Origin: Nereida sp024640765
Lineage (GTDB): Bacteria > Pseudomonadota > Alphaproteobacteria > Rhodobacterales > Rhodobacteraceae
Length of the DNA: 19,016 nucleotides
Assembly: GCA_024640765.1 (NCBI GenBank)
Contig: JAHEEK010000028.1
Coordinates: 1 to 19,016 of the forward strand
Direction: 5' to 3'
Positions 1 through 6,734 of this stretch are shown one piece after another; position 1 is the first letter of the stretch, and every line of letters starts with the position of its first letter. The position numbers and the translations under genes are program-made. The notes under the pieces were generated by a model. The model ran no database searches. It was not told where the DNA came from and saw only the letters and a list, made by a program, of their open reading frames with translations.

Positions 1-8
1 CAAACAGC

Positions 9-41
9 AAAAAGCCGCCCCGTGCATGCACACGAGGCGGC
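9..41 (-). terminator. Rho-independent terminator of thrS
   Basis: Read on the minus strand, an 11-bp stem (arms at 31-41 and 14-24, containing one T-G pair) with a 6-base loop is followed directly by five T residues (bases 13 to 9). It lies about 60 bases past the thrS stop codon, which fits an intrinsic terminator for that gene. Confidence 0.85.
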
Positions 42-100
42 CTTTGTAACATTTATAGTCGTCAAATTGAGCACATATCTGTGCAATGACTTCAGATGTT

Positions 101-2053
101 TCAGCTCCGTAAATCGGGCGGTGTCGCGTCTTGAGCAAGCTGTGGAAGGGTCTCTGCAAAACTTTGCACGGACGTCTGTTTTTCACCGAGCCGGCGGATT
201 GAGACGGTTCCTTCCTCAACTTCGCGGGCGCCAACCGCCAAGATCACAGGCACTTTACCCAAGCTGTGTTCACGCACTTTGTAGTTGATTTTCTCGTTGC
301 GAATGTCTGCTTCAGCGCGGATGCCGGCTGCGCGCAGTTCCTCAACTTTTTGCAACACATAGTCATTGGCGTCCGAGATAATCGCAGCCACAACAACCTG
401 ACGAGGGGCCAACCAGAACGGCAGTTTGCCAGCGTGCTCTTCGATCAAGATACCGATGAAGCGTTCAAAGCTGCCCAAAACAGCGCGGTGCAGCATAACG
501 GGGCGGTGGCGTTCGTTGTCAGAACCTACAAAAGTTGCATCAAGTCGCTCGGGCAAGTTGGGGTCAACCTGCAGCGTGCCGCATTGCCAGTTACGGCCGA
601 TGGCGTCGGTCAATGTGAACTCAAGTTTCGGGCCATAAAACGCGCCTTCACCCTCCAGAAGTTCATAAGCGTAGCCTGCGTTTTGACATGCATCACCCAA
701 TGCGGCCTCAACGCGGTCCCAGCTTTCGTCCGATCCGATCCGCTTTTCTGGACGGGTAGAGAGTTTGATTGTCCAATCTGTAAACCCAAGGTCGGCGTAG
801 ATTTCAGCAAGAAAGTCGATGAACTTCTTGGTCTCTGCTGTGATGTCGTCCTCGGAACAGAAGATGTGCCCGTCATCTTGTGTGAAACCGCGCACGCGCA
901 TGATGCCGTGCAGTGCGCCCGAAGGCTCGTAGCGGTTACAGCTGCCAAACTCTGCCATGCGAAGTGGCAGGTCGCGGTATGATTTCAGGCCTTGGTTGAA
1001 GATCTGTACGTGACAGGGGCAGTTCATCGGCTTCAGTGCGTTCACCGCTTTTTCACGGGCGTGTTCTTCGTCGACTTCAACGATGAACATGTTCTCTTGG
1101 TACTTGTCCCAGTGGCCTGAGGCTTCCCATAGTTTGCGGTCAACGACTTGCGGTGTGTTCACCTCAACGTAGCCGCCACCACGCTGTTTGCGGCGCATAT
1201 AGTCCTGCAGCAGTGTATACACCGTCCAGCCGTTGGGGTGCCAGAAAACCTGACCTGGCGCTTCCTCTTGCATGTGGAACAAGTCCATCTCGCGGCCCAG
1301 TTTACGGTGGTCGCGCTTTGCGGCTTCCTCAAGCATGTTGAGGTATTTGCGCAGGTCCTCTTTGTTCTGGAATGCCACGCCGTAGATACGTTGCAGCATT
1401 GCGCGGTCGCTGTCGCCGCGCCAGTAGGCGCCCGCCACAGACATCAATTTGAACGCATCTGCGGGCACTTGACCTGTGTGTTGCAAGTGCGGGCCGCGGC
1501 ACAGGTCTTGCCAGTCGCCGTGCCAATACATCCGAAGCGGCTCATCGCCCGGGATAGCTTCGATCAATTCAACTTTGTAAGGCTCACCGCGATCTTCATA
1601 ATATTTGATCGCAACGTCGCGCTCCCAGACTTCGGTGCGCACTGCGTCCCGCAAGTTGATGATCTCCTTCATCTTCTTTTCGATGGCACCCAGATCTTCG
1701 GGTGTGAAAGGTTCTTTGCGGTCAAAATCGTAATACCAACCATTGTCGATAACTGGCCCGATTGTGACTTTGACGTCTGGCCAAATCTCTTGAACTGCGC
1801 GCGCCATGATGTGCGCCAGATCGTGACGGATCAACTCAAGCGCGGGGTCGGCGTCTTTCATGGTGTTGATGGCGATCGCGGCGTCGGTATTTATGGGCCA
1901 TTGTAGGTCCCAATGTTGGTCGTCCACAGTTGCGGAAATAGCCTTTTTACCAAGGCTTGTGGCGATGGATGTCGCTACTTCGGCGGGTGTGACGCCTGCG
2001 TCGAAGCTGCGCTGTGATCCATCGGGGAGGGTGAGGGTAATTTGGGCGCTCAT
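101..2053 (-). CDS. thrS: Threonyl-tRNA synthetase
   Basis: Class II aminoacyl-tRNA synthetase that charges tRNA-Thr and hydrolyses mischarged Ser-tRNA. At 650 residues it has the usual length and all expected domains. These are an N-terminal TGS domain (about 1-62), an editing domain with the HxxxH pair H77/H81 and the CRGPH motif (C185, H189), the catalytic core (about 260-540), and the C-terminal anticodon-binding domain (about 550-640). The three zinc ligands are visible as C345 in MNCPCH, H396 in DDGHIF and H522 in MLHRAV. Motif 2 is near RYEPSG (374-379). The ATG start is supported by AAAGGG seven bases upstream. The gene is followed by its own terminator. The gene upstream on the same strand is unrelated in function, so thrS is probably transcribed on its own. 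No T-box leader was recognised, as expected outside Firmicutes. Confidence 0.97.
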   Translation of the reverse strand: MSAQITLTLPDGSQRSFDAGVTPAEVATSIATSLGKKAISATVDDQHWDLQWPINTDAAIAINTMKDADPALELIRHDLAHIMARAVQEIWPDVKVTIGPVIDNGWYYDFDRKEPFTPEDLGAIEKKMKEIINLRDAVRTEVWERDVAIKYYEDRGEPYKVELIEAIPGDEPLRMYWHGDWQDLCRGPHLQHTGQVPADAFKLMSVAGAYWRGDSDRAMLQRIYGVAFQNKEDLRKYLNMLEEAAKRDHRKLGREMDLFHMQEEAPGQVFWHPNGWTVYTLLQDYMRRKQRGGGYVEVNTPQVVDRKLWEASGHWDKYQENMFIVEVDEEHAREKAVNALKPMNCPCHVQIFNQGLKSYRDLPLRMAEFGSCNRYEPSGALHGIMRVRGFTQDDGHIFCSEDDITAETKKFIDFLAEIYADLGFTDWTIKLSTRPEKRIGSDESWDRVEAALGDACQNAGYAYELLEGEGAFYGPKLEFTLTDAIGRNWQCGTLQVDPNLPERLDATFVGSDNERHRPVMLHRAVLGSFERFIGILIEEHAGKLPFWLAPRQVVVAAIISDANDYVLQKVEELRAAGIRAEADIRNEKINYKVREHSLGKVPVILAVGAREVEEGTVSIRRLGEKQTSVQSFAETLPQLAQDATPPDLRS

Positions 2054-2117
2054 CGGCGTGCCCTTTCGTCAGTTTCGCGCCTACAAAAGCGCGCGGTTGC
2101 GGGTGGGGTTCGGCGCC

Positions 2118-2146
2118 GTTGTGCCGTTTGTTGCCAAAATCGTCAA
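2118..2146 (-). promoter_or_regulatory. Candidate thrS promoter
   Basis: On the minus strand TTGACG (2146-2141) is followed after 17 bases by CACAAC (2123-2118). The -35 matches 5 of 6 consensus positions and the -10 only 3 of 6, so this is a tentative call. It would give a leader of about 60 bases before thrS. Confidence 0.3.
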
Positions 2147-2175
2147 GCGCGGGTTTCGGCTATGCCGTGAGGCTG

Positions 2176-2214
2176 TGCGCTGCGCCGCGCCAAGACTACA
2201 GCTGGCGCAGCGCA
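2176..2214. repeat. Perfect 11-bp inverted repeat between GST gene and thrS
   Basis: TGCGCTGCGCC at 2176-2186 is repeated in exact reverse complement at 2204-2214, with a 17-base loop. It lies 16 bases past the stop of the GST gene (minus strand). No T-run follows on the minus strand, so it is a GC-rich hairpin rather than a classical intrinsic terminator. It could stabilise the 3' end of the GST mRNA or aid termination. Confidence 0.6.
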
Positions 2215-2229
2215 GAAACGTATTGGCGG

Positions 2230-3087
2230 CTAGTCTTGCGCCATCTTGTCTTGGGTTTTCATGTCAAAATCTGAGGCATCGTGGCGCTCATGCAATTGGT
2301 TTTCTGGCTCTCCCCACGCACGGTTTACCTTGTTGCCGCGCACATAGGCAGGGCGCGCCATGATGTTTTCTGCCCAGCGGGTCACATTGGTATAGCTTGC
2401 TGCATCCAGAAACTCCTGTGCGCCGGGATAAACCAAGTCTTTGACCACCGCGCCGTACCACGGAACCGTTGCAATATCCGCAATCGTGTACTCATCGCCT
2501 GCCAAATATTCACGGTCTTCAAGGTTGCGTTCAAGCACGTCGAGTTGGCGCTTAGCTTCCATCGTGAAGCGATTGATAGCGTATTCGAATTTTTCAGGTG
2601 CGTAGGCGAAAAAGTGGCCAAAGCCGCCGCCCAAATAGGGTGCGGAACCTTGCAGCCAAAAAAGCCAGTTCAGCGTCTCGGTCCGTGCCTCAATATCTTT
2701 TGGGAGGAACGCATCAAATTTCTCTGCCAGATACAAAAGGATCGCACCGGACTCGAACACGCGCACGCCGGTGTCTTTGTCAAAAAGCGCAGGGATTTTT
2801 GAGTTGGGATTTACGTCTACAAAGCCGGTAGAGAATTGATGGCCTTCTTGGATGTTAATCAACCACGCGTCGTACTCAGCGCCAGTGTGACCTGCGGCCA
2901 ACAGCTCTTCGAGCATTACTGTGACTTTGACGCCGTTCGGTGTTGCAAGTGAGTGAAGTTGCAGCGGGTGTACGCCACTTGGCAAATCTGCGTCATGGGT
3001 GGGGCCCGCGATGGGGCGGTTGATTGAGGCAAACTTGCCTCCGGATGCGCTGTCCCATGTCCAGACTTTTGGGGGCGTGTAACTCAT
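2230..3087 (-). CDS. yghU: YghU-like glutathione S-transferase (Nu class)
   Basis: Cytosolic glutathione transferase family protein of the YghU/Nu class; the E. coli member has disulfide-bond reductase and peroxidase activity with glutathione. The match is strong along the whole length: the N-terminal extension with KVWTWD (7-12) and INRPIAGPTH (22-31), the thioredoxin-like domain with TPNG (49-52), the cis-proline loop NSKIPA (95-100) and FESGAILLYL (111-120), then the helical domain and a C-terminal tail with LHERHDASDFD (265-275). An ATG at 3117 would add ten residues but has no ribosome binding site. The ATG at 3087 is preceded by AAGAGG at good spacing and gives 285 residues, close to the 288 of E. 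coli YghU, so it was chosen. The substrate in this organism is unknown. Confidence 0.9.
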   Translation of the reverse strand: MSYTPPKVWTWDSASGGKFASINRPIAGPTHDADLPSGVHPLQLHSLATPNGVKVTVMLEELLAAGHTGAEYDAWLINIQEGHQFSTGFVDVNPNSKIPALFDKDTGVRVFESGAILLYLAEKFDAFLPKDIEARTETLNWLFWLQGSAPYLGGGFGHFFAYAPEKFEYAINRFTMEAKRQLDVLERNLEDREYLAGDEYTIADIATVPWYGAVVKDLVYPGAQEFLDAASYTNVTRWAENIMARPAYVRGNKVNRAWGEPENQLHERHDASDFDMKTQDKMAQD

Positions 3088-3212
3088 ATGCGACCTCTTG
3101 GAATTGTGACCAGCCATTTGGCCGGTGATGATCTTTGTCCAAGACCTAACCCGTTGTGAGCGGACTGCAATGGGGCAGGCGCAGCGTTTGGATAAACTTA
3201 GGCTTGCCTACG

Positions 3213-3947
3213 TCACGTCGCGAATTGTGATGTGCCGTGGGTCAGAAAGGCATTCAGGTTAGTGATATACCGCGCCCATGCTTTGGGCATCGCGGTGTCT
3301 GATGCTCCCAACTTATCATGGGCGATCGTAAGCCGTGTGTGACCTCCCGCGTCTTCAAGCGTAAACACCACCAGCGATGTGTGCGTTTCGCCGCCCCAAA
3401 GCGGGCGAAAGGACTGCTCAAGCCGGCGCTCAGGATCAACGTGTAGGTCAATCGTTTCAAGCAATGTTGCCCCGTTACTTGCGTGGTGGGTCAGTCGTGC
3501 ACGGTCGCGCAGAACTTGACCTGTGATGAAGTGATAATGCGGAATTTCATCTGGATTTGTCAGCGCTTGCCAGACCCGCTTCGGCGCTGCCTTAATCGTG
3601 CAAGACATCTCAAAATCGGGCGTGTAATCGGGCAGGGCGGCTTCGGCTAGATGTGGTTTAAGGGTCATAACATTACGAACGGATGGATGAATGCGCATCG
3701 GGTCAAGCCACGTATCAAGCGCATCAAGAAGCGCCAATGGGGTTAGGGTGTGATACTTGAACCGCCCTTTCTTTTGGGTCTGGATCAGGCCTGCAGCAGT
3801 CAAGACTTTAAGGTGTTTCATCACGCCGAAACGGGTCATATCAAGGCGTTCTTCAAGAGCAGTAAGCGTTTGACCGTCTTGATCAAGAAGTGCGTGCAGC
3901 AGTGCGCGGCGTGATGGGTCAGCGATGGCTTTGAATATGTTGTCCAT
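3213..3947 (-). CDS. ArsR-type HTH / SRPBCC (AHSA1-like) fusion regulator
   Basis: A 244-residue protein with two modules. Residues 1-80 form an ArsR/SmtB winged helix, with ADPSRRALLHALL near the start and a recognition-helix region around FGVMKHLKVL. Residues about 110-238 look like an SRPBCC/AHSA1 ligand-binding fold (FEMSCTIKAAPKRVWQAL onwards). This two-domain architecture is known in bacteria. The cysteine metal-binding motif of metal-sensing ArsR proteins (ELCxCDL) is absent: the matching helix reads ALEERLDMT. The protein therefore probably senses a small molecule through its SRPBCC half, or acts without metal. There is no Shine-Dalgarno sequence before the ATG and a -10-like box sits just upstream, so the mRNA may be leaderless. 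A palindrome over the promoter suggests autoregulation. Possible targets are the flanking GST gene and the divergent lipoprotein-hydrolase pair. Confidence 0.85.
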   Translation of the reverse strand: MDNIFKAIADPSRRALLHALLDQDGQTLTALEERLDMTRFGVMKHLKVLTAAGLIQTQKKGRFKYHTLTPLALLDALDTWLDPMRIHPSVRNVMTLKPHLAEAALPDYTPDFEMSCTIKAAPKRVWQALTNPDEIPHYHFITGQVLRDRARLTHHASNGATLLETIDLHVDPERRLEQSFRPLWGGETHTSLVVFTLEDAGGHTRLTIAHDKLGASDTAMPKAWARYITNLNAFLTHGTSQFAT

Positions 3948-3953
3948 TTGTAG

Positions 3954-3982
3954 TGGATAGGCTTAGGAAATACAGGTGACAA
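3954..3982 (-). promoter_or_regulatory. Candidate promoter of the ArsR-SRPBCC gene
   Basis: On the minus strand TTGTCA (3982-3977) is followed after 17 bases by TATCCA (3959-3954). The predicted start point falls at about the ATG itself (3947), which fits the lack of a ribosome binding site and suggests a leaderless transcript. The -35 box lies inside the palindrome at 3976-3991. Confidence 0.35.
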
Positions 3983-3991
3983 TATAGTCAC
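3976..3991. promoter_or_regulatory. Palindromic operator candidate in the ArsR/lipoprotein divergent region
   Basis: GTGACAATATAGTCAC has perfect 5-bp inverted arms around an AT-only centre. It covers the -35 box proposed for the ArsR-SRPBCC gene and lies about 30 bases upstream of its start codon, where an autoregulatory ArsR-family operator would be expected. That the fusion protein binds here is inference. Confidence 0.45.
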
Positions 3992-4021
3992 AAGATAATC
4001 CAGGCACGCTTTTGGTTTAGT

Positions 4022-4032
4022 CGCATTATGCG
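4022..4032. promoter_or_regulatory. Short perfect palindrome CGCAT-T-ATGCG
   Basis: Eleven bases with perfect 5-bp arms around a single T, about 70 bases upstream of the lipoprotein start, in the same divergent region as the GTGAC palindrome. It could be an operator for the plus-strand gene pair. Short palindromes also arise by chance. Confidence 0.25.
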
Positions 4033-4103
4033 CCTGCTTGCGGTTGAACTTACGCAGGAAAGTCTTAGCCTACGCGTATGAAAATTAGTTGGGGCGCTGT
4101 GCG

Positions 4104-4388
4104 ATGAATAAGATTTTAAGCCGTAACATGTGGAAGGGTGCAGTCGCATTCGGTCTGTGCCTTTGCCTGACAGCTTGTGGCGAAACCTCGGGCAGTGTTG
4201 CAGGGACATCCCCAAGTACACTGGCGAGTATCTCTAAAAAGGCCGTACGTGCGCTTCCCGAAGGTGCTGGCGCGTCATCGCTCTATAAATCGCCTAACGG
4301 GTGCTATTCGGTCAGCCGTCGTGGAAGTGATGGCGCTTATCTTGAGCCGTTGATTGACCCGCTGTCCGGAGTTTTGGTCTGTGACTAA
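4104..4388 (+). CDS. Small predicted lipoprotein of unknown function
   Basis: A 94-residue protein not assigned to a known family. The N terminus has a basic stretch (MNKILSRNMWK), a hydrophobic core and the lipobox LTAC, predicting cleavage and lipidation at the cysteine, about residue 25. The protein would thus be anchored to a membrane on the periplasmic side. The mature part starts with a Ser/Gly/Thr-rich linker and ends with a compact tail containing two further cysteines (NGCYSVSRRG and VLVCD), which could form a disulfide. The ATG at 4104 has GGGG about nine bases upstream; an in-frame TTG at 4089 is less likely. The last codons overlap the start of the hydrolase gene by 8 bases, so the two are probably translated together. 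The cellular role cannot be read from the sequence. Confidence 0.7.
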   Translation: MNKILSRNMWKGAVAFGLCLCLTACGETSGSVAGTSPSTLASISKKAVRALPEGAGASSLYKSPNGCYSVSRRGSDGAYLEPLIDPLSGVLVCD

Positions 4389-5136
4389 GCCGTCTGTTTG
4401 GCAGGCCCCCACGGGCCGCAAAATTGCCTACCACCTGACCGAAGGCAAAGGGCCTTTGGTCGTGTTTTTGGGCGGCTTTATGTCTGATATGTCCGGCAGC
4501 AAAGCAGTTTATTTGCAAGAATGGGCCGCACGCTCAGGCCGCGCGTTCTTACGATTTGACTACTCAGGGCACGGTGTATCTGAGGGCGAGTTCGTTGATG
4601 GGGCAATCGGTGATTGGTACGCTGACGCCGAGGGTTTGATTGCTCATGTCAGTTCGGGCCCTGTTGTCCTTGTTGGTTCATCAATGGGCGGTTGGATTTC
4701 GTTTTTAATTGCGTGCGCAGGTTTGGTGGATGTAGCGGGTATGGTCACCATCGCGGCGGCCCCCGATTTTACCGAGGACGGCTTTTTCGCAAGCTTTGAC
4801 GCGCCAACCCGTGAGATCCTTGATCGCGAAGGTGTCGTGTATGTCCCGTCGGATTATGGCGTGCCATACCCGATTACCAAACGCCTGATCGAAGATGGCC
4901 GCAACCATCTGGTGATGCGTCGGCCTCTGGAATTGCCATTCGCATTGCGCATGGTTCAGGGCTCTGATGATGCATCAGTCACGCGGGAAACTGCACTTGG
5001 TTTGCTGGACCATGTCAGCTGCGAAAATGTTCGGCTAATGCTGGTCCGTGGCAAAAACCATTCGTTCAGTGATGACGACTGTCTCAAAATTATTGAGCAA
5101 CAAATCGAAGACGTATTGGGCCTTGCCCGCGTGTGA
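4381..5136 (+). CDS. ABHD10-like alpha/beta hydrolase
   Basis: A serine hydrolase of the alpha/beta fold resembling the ABHD10 (palmitoyl-protein thioesterase/acyl-hydrolase) group. Typical marks are GGFMSDMSGSKA (31-42, oxyanion region), RFDYSGHG (58-65), the nucleophile elbow GSSMGGW with S101, and the catalytic histidine H227 in GKNHSF. The chosen start is GTG at 4381, with GGAG at 4367-4370 ten bases upstream, giving 251 residues. An upstream in-frame ATG at 4354 lies deep inside the lipoprotein gene and would add residues that do not look like the family. The 8-base overlap with the lipoprotein gene implies one transcript and coupled translation. There is no signal peptide, so the enzyme is cytoplasmic. 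Substrate unknown; deacylation or ester cleavage is the family expectation. Confidence 0.85.
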   Translation: MTKPSVWQAPTGRKIAYHLTEGKGPLVVFLGGFMSDMSGSKAVYLQEWAARSGRAFLRFDYSGHGVSEGEFVDGAIGDWYADAEGLIAHVSSGPVVLVGSSMGGWISFLIACAGLVDVAGMVTIAAAPDFTEDGFFASFDAPTREILDREGVVYVPSDYGVPYPITKRLIEDGRNHLVMRRPLELPFALRMVQGSDDASVTRETALGLLDHVSCENVRLMLVRGKNHSFSDDDCLKIIEQQIEDVLGLARV

Positions 5137-5208
5137 TTCTGTAACTTCAAGACCGCATTGATTGAATGAGCGCTTTACGTGCCCTTTAAATGCTTGGCTG
5201 CACACAAC

Positions 5209-5226
5209 TTTGCATACCTTTGCAAA
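5209..5226. promoter_or_regulatory. Inverted repeat TTTGCA-N6-TGCAAA upstream of the HisD-like gene
   Basis: Perfect 6-bp arms with a 6-base spacer, centred about 50 bases upstream of the expected transcription start of the HisD-family gene. The position suits an activator or a second operator. The regulator is not identifiable from this window. Confidence 0.35.
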
Positions 5227-5232
5227 AACTGC

Positions 5233-5260
5233 TTGAGCCACAGACGGAACGCTCTATTGT
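5233..5260 (+). promoter_or_regulatory. Candidate promoter of the HisD-like gene
   Basis: TTGAGC (5233-5238) and TATTGT (5255-5260) are spaced by 16 bases, each matching 4 of 6 consensus positions. The next feature, an inverted repeat starting at 5258, overlaps the -10 box, as expected of a repressed promoter. Confidence 0.35.
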
Positions 5261-5276
5261 CACGCGAAAGGTGACA
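5258..5276. promoter_or_regulatory. Operator-like inverted repeat TGTCAC-N7-GTGACA
   Basis: Perfect 6-bp arms with a 7-base spacer, overlapping the proposed -10 box and start point and ending 28 bases before the HisD-like ATG. The geometry resembles sites of dimeric repressors such as GntR or TetR types, but no such regulator is encoded nearby, so the binding protein is unknown. Confidence 0.45.
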
Positions 5277-5304
5277 TGTCGCCAACCAAATTGGGGGACC
5301 TAAA

Positions 5305-6630
5305 ATGGCTGAATATCTTAAGCGCGGCAAATCAGCAGACGACGTAGCGGCTGATGATAAACAGACCCGTGACATCGTTGAGGGCATTTTATCTGATGTC
5401 GAAGCACGCGGTGATGCGGCGGTGCGCGATTTGTCCGTCAAGTTTGACAACTATTCACCGGAGCGTTTTGCCCTGAGCCAATCAGAAATCGAAGCAGCCA
5501 TGTCAAAACTGACCAGCCGCGAGATTGACGATATCAAGTTTGCTCAAGCGCAAATTCGTAACTTTGCCGAAATTCAGCGCGCCTCAATGACGGATGTTGA
5601 GGTCGAGACGATGCCGGGTGTTGTGCTGGGTCACAAAAACATTCCGGTGCAATCCGCAGGTTGCTATGTGCCTGGCGGCAAGTTCCCCATGATCGCGTCT
5701 GCGCATATGTCTGTTCTGACGGCTAAAGTGGCTGGCGTGCCGCGCGTGGTGGCTTCAAGCCCGCCCGTGAATGGTGAGCCGCATCCAGCTGTTGTGACTG
5801 CGATGCATTTGGCAGGCGCTGATGAAATCATGATTTTGGGTGGTATTCAGGCCGTCGCCGCTATGGCCATCGGTACCGAAAGCGTGAAGCCTTGCGACAT
5901 GATCGTAGGCCCGGGTAACAAATTTGTGGCGGAAGCCAAGCGTCAGGTATTTGGTAAAGTTGGCATTGATCTGTTTGCCGGCCCAACTGAAACCTGCGTG
6001 ATTGCCGATGATACTGTAGACGCGGAAATTGTGGCCACGGATATTTTGGGTCAGGCCGAACATGGCTACAACAGCCCTGCAGTTTTGATCACAAACAGCC
6101 GTAAACTTGCTGAAGAAACACTGGTTGAGATTGAACGTTTGCTCGAGATTTTGCCAACACGCGACACGGCACGCGTGAGTTGGGAAGAGTACGGCGAGGT
6201 CATTTTGTGCGACAGCTATGATGAGATGTTGAAAGTCTCTGAAGAGATTTGTTCCGAGCACATCCAAGTCATGACAGACCGTGATGAATGGTTCCTTGAA
6301 AACATGACCCGCTACGGCGCGCTGTTCCTCGGACCTCGCACAAACGTTGCAAATGGTGATAAAGTTATTGGTACGAACCATACGCTGCCGACCAAGAAGG
6401 CGGGTCGCTATACTGGTGGTCTTTGGGTTGGTAAGTTCCTGAAAACACACAGCTACCAGCGTGTGCTGACGGATGAAGCTGCGACCCTTGTGGGCGAATA
6501 TGGCAGCCGCCTGTGCATGATGGAAGGCTTTGTTGGTCACGCCGAACAGTGCAACGTACGCGTGCGCCGCTACGGTGGTGTCAACGTCCCTTATGGTGGC
6601 GCAGCACCTTACCGCGACGCGGCTGAGTAA
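5305..6630 (+). CDS. Histidinol dehydrogenase family oxidoreductase (HisD paralogue, possibly HpsN-like)
   Basis: A 441-residue zinc- and NAD-dependent alcohol dehydrogenase of the HisD superfamily. The zinc ligands are present: Q250 and H253 in QAEHG, D352 in GDK and H412 in EGFVGH. So is the catalytic pair E318-H319 and the family motif GTNHTLPT (356-363). NAD-binding segments such as GCYVPGG (119-125) and VGPGNKFVAEAK (201-212) are intact. It is not beside other his genes, and the segments QAEHGYNSP and SEHIQVM differ from the usual QAEHDPD and APEHLEL of biosynthetic HisD. It is therefore more likely a paralogue acting on another amino or sulfo alcohol; HpsN, the sulfopropanediol dehydrogenase of roseobacters, belongs to this superfamily. 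A biosynthetic role cannot be excluded. The ATG start has GGGGGA six bases upstream. The leader carries two inverted repeats, so regulated expression is likely. Confidence 0.88.
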   Translation: MAEYLKRGKSADDVAADDKQTRDIVEGILSDVEARGDAAVRDLSVKFDNYSPERFALSQSEIEAAMSKLTSREIDDIKFAQAQIRNFAEIQRASMTDVEVETMPGVVLGHKNIPVQSAGCYVPGGKFPMIASAHMSVLTAKVAGVPRVVASSPPVNGEPHPAVVTAMHLAGADEIMILGGIQAVAAMAIGTESVKPCDMIVGPGNKFVAEAKRQVFGKVGIDLFAGPTETCVIADDTVDAEIVATDILGQAEHGYNSPAVLITNSRKLAEETLVEIERLLEILPTRDTARVSWEEYGEVILCDSYDEMLKVSEEICSEHIQVMTDRDEWFLENMTRYGALFLGPRTNVANGDKVIGTNHTLPTKKAGRYTGGLWVGKFLKTHSYQRVLTDEAATLVGEYGSRLCMMEGFVGHAEQCNVRVRRYGGVNVPYGGAAPYRDAAE

Positions 6631-6644
6631 GCGGAGGCCGCTTA
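6628..6644. repeat. Hairpin containing the HisD-like stop codon
   Basis: TAAGCGG (6628-6634) and CCGCTTA (6638-6644) form a perfect 7-bp stem with a 3-base loop; its first three bases are the stop codon TAA. It lies just ahead of the main terminator. Confidence 0.4.
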
Positions 6645-6654
6645 AGGTAATCGA

Positions 6655-6687
6655 AAAAAGGGCCGTGCCGTTTGGTGCGCCCTTTTT
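6655..6687. terminator. Bidirectional Rho-independent terminator
   Basis: AAAAAGGGC (6655-6663) and GCCCTTTTT (6679-6687) form a 9-bp stem ending in a T-run on either strand. It sits between two convergent transcription units: the HisD-like gene, 25 bases past its stop, and the three-gene minus-strand operon, 47 bases past its stop. It probably ends both. Confidence 0.8.
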
Positions 6688-6734
6688 GTATCGGGCCAAT
6701 TTTAAGCAGCAACGACCATTCGTCGCGCACCAGC

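Noticed and set aside
1148..1906. 252-codon plus-strand frame
   Set aside because: Shadow of thrS on the opposite strand, with low-complexity translation unlike a real protein.
2054..2229. T-box or other riboswitch leader for thrS
   Set aside because: No T-box sequence or recognisable aptamer; T-boxes are not expected in this group.
3088..3117. Upstream ATG for the YghU-like GST at 3117
   Set aside because: No ribosome binding site; the ATG at 3087 has AAGAGG in place and matches family length.
4078..4107. Nine-residue leader peptide before the lipoprotein, ending in an ATGA overlap
   Set aside because: No ribosome binding site at a useful distance; too short to support.
5755..6699. 314-codon minus-strand frame
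   Set aside because: Shadow of the HisD-family gene; no start signal and no family resemblance, and it would run through the terminator at 6655-6687.
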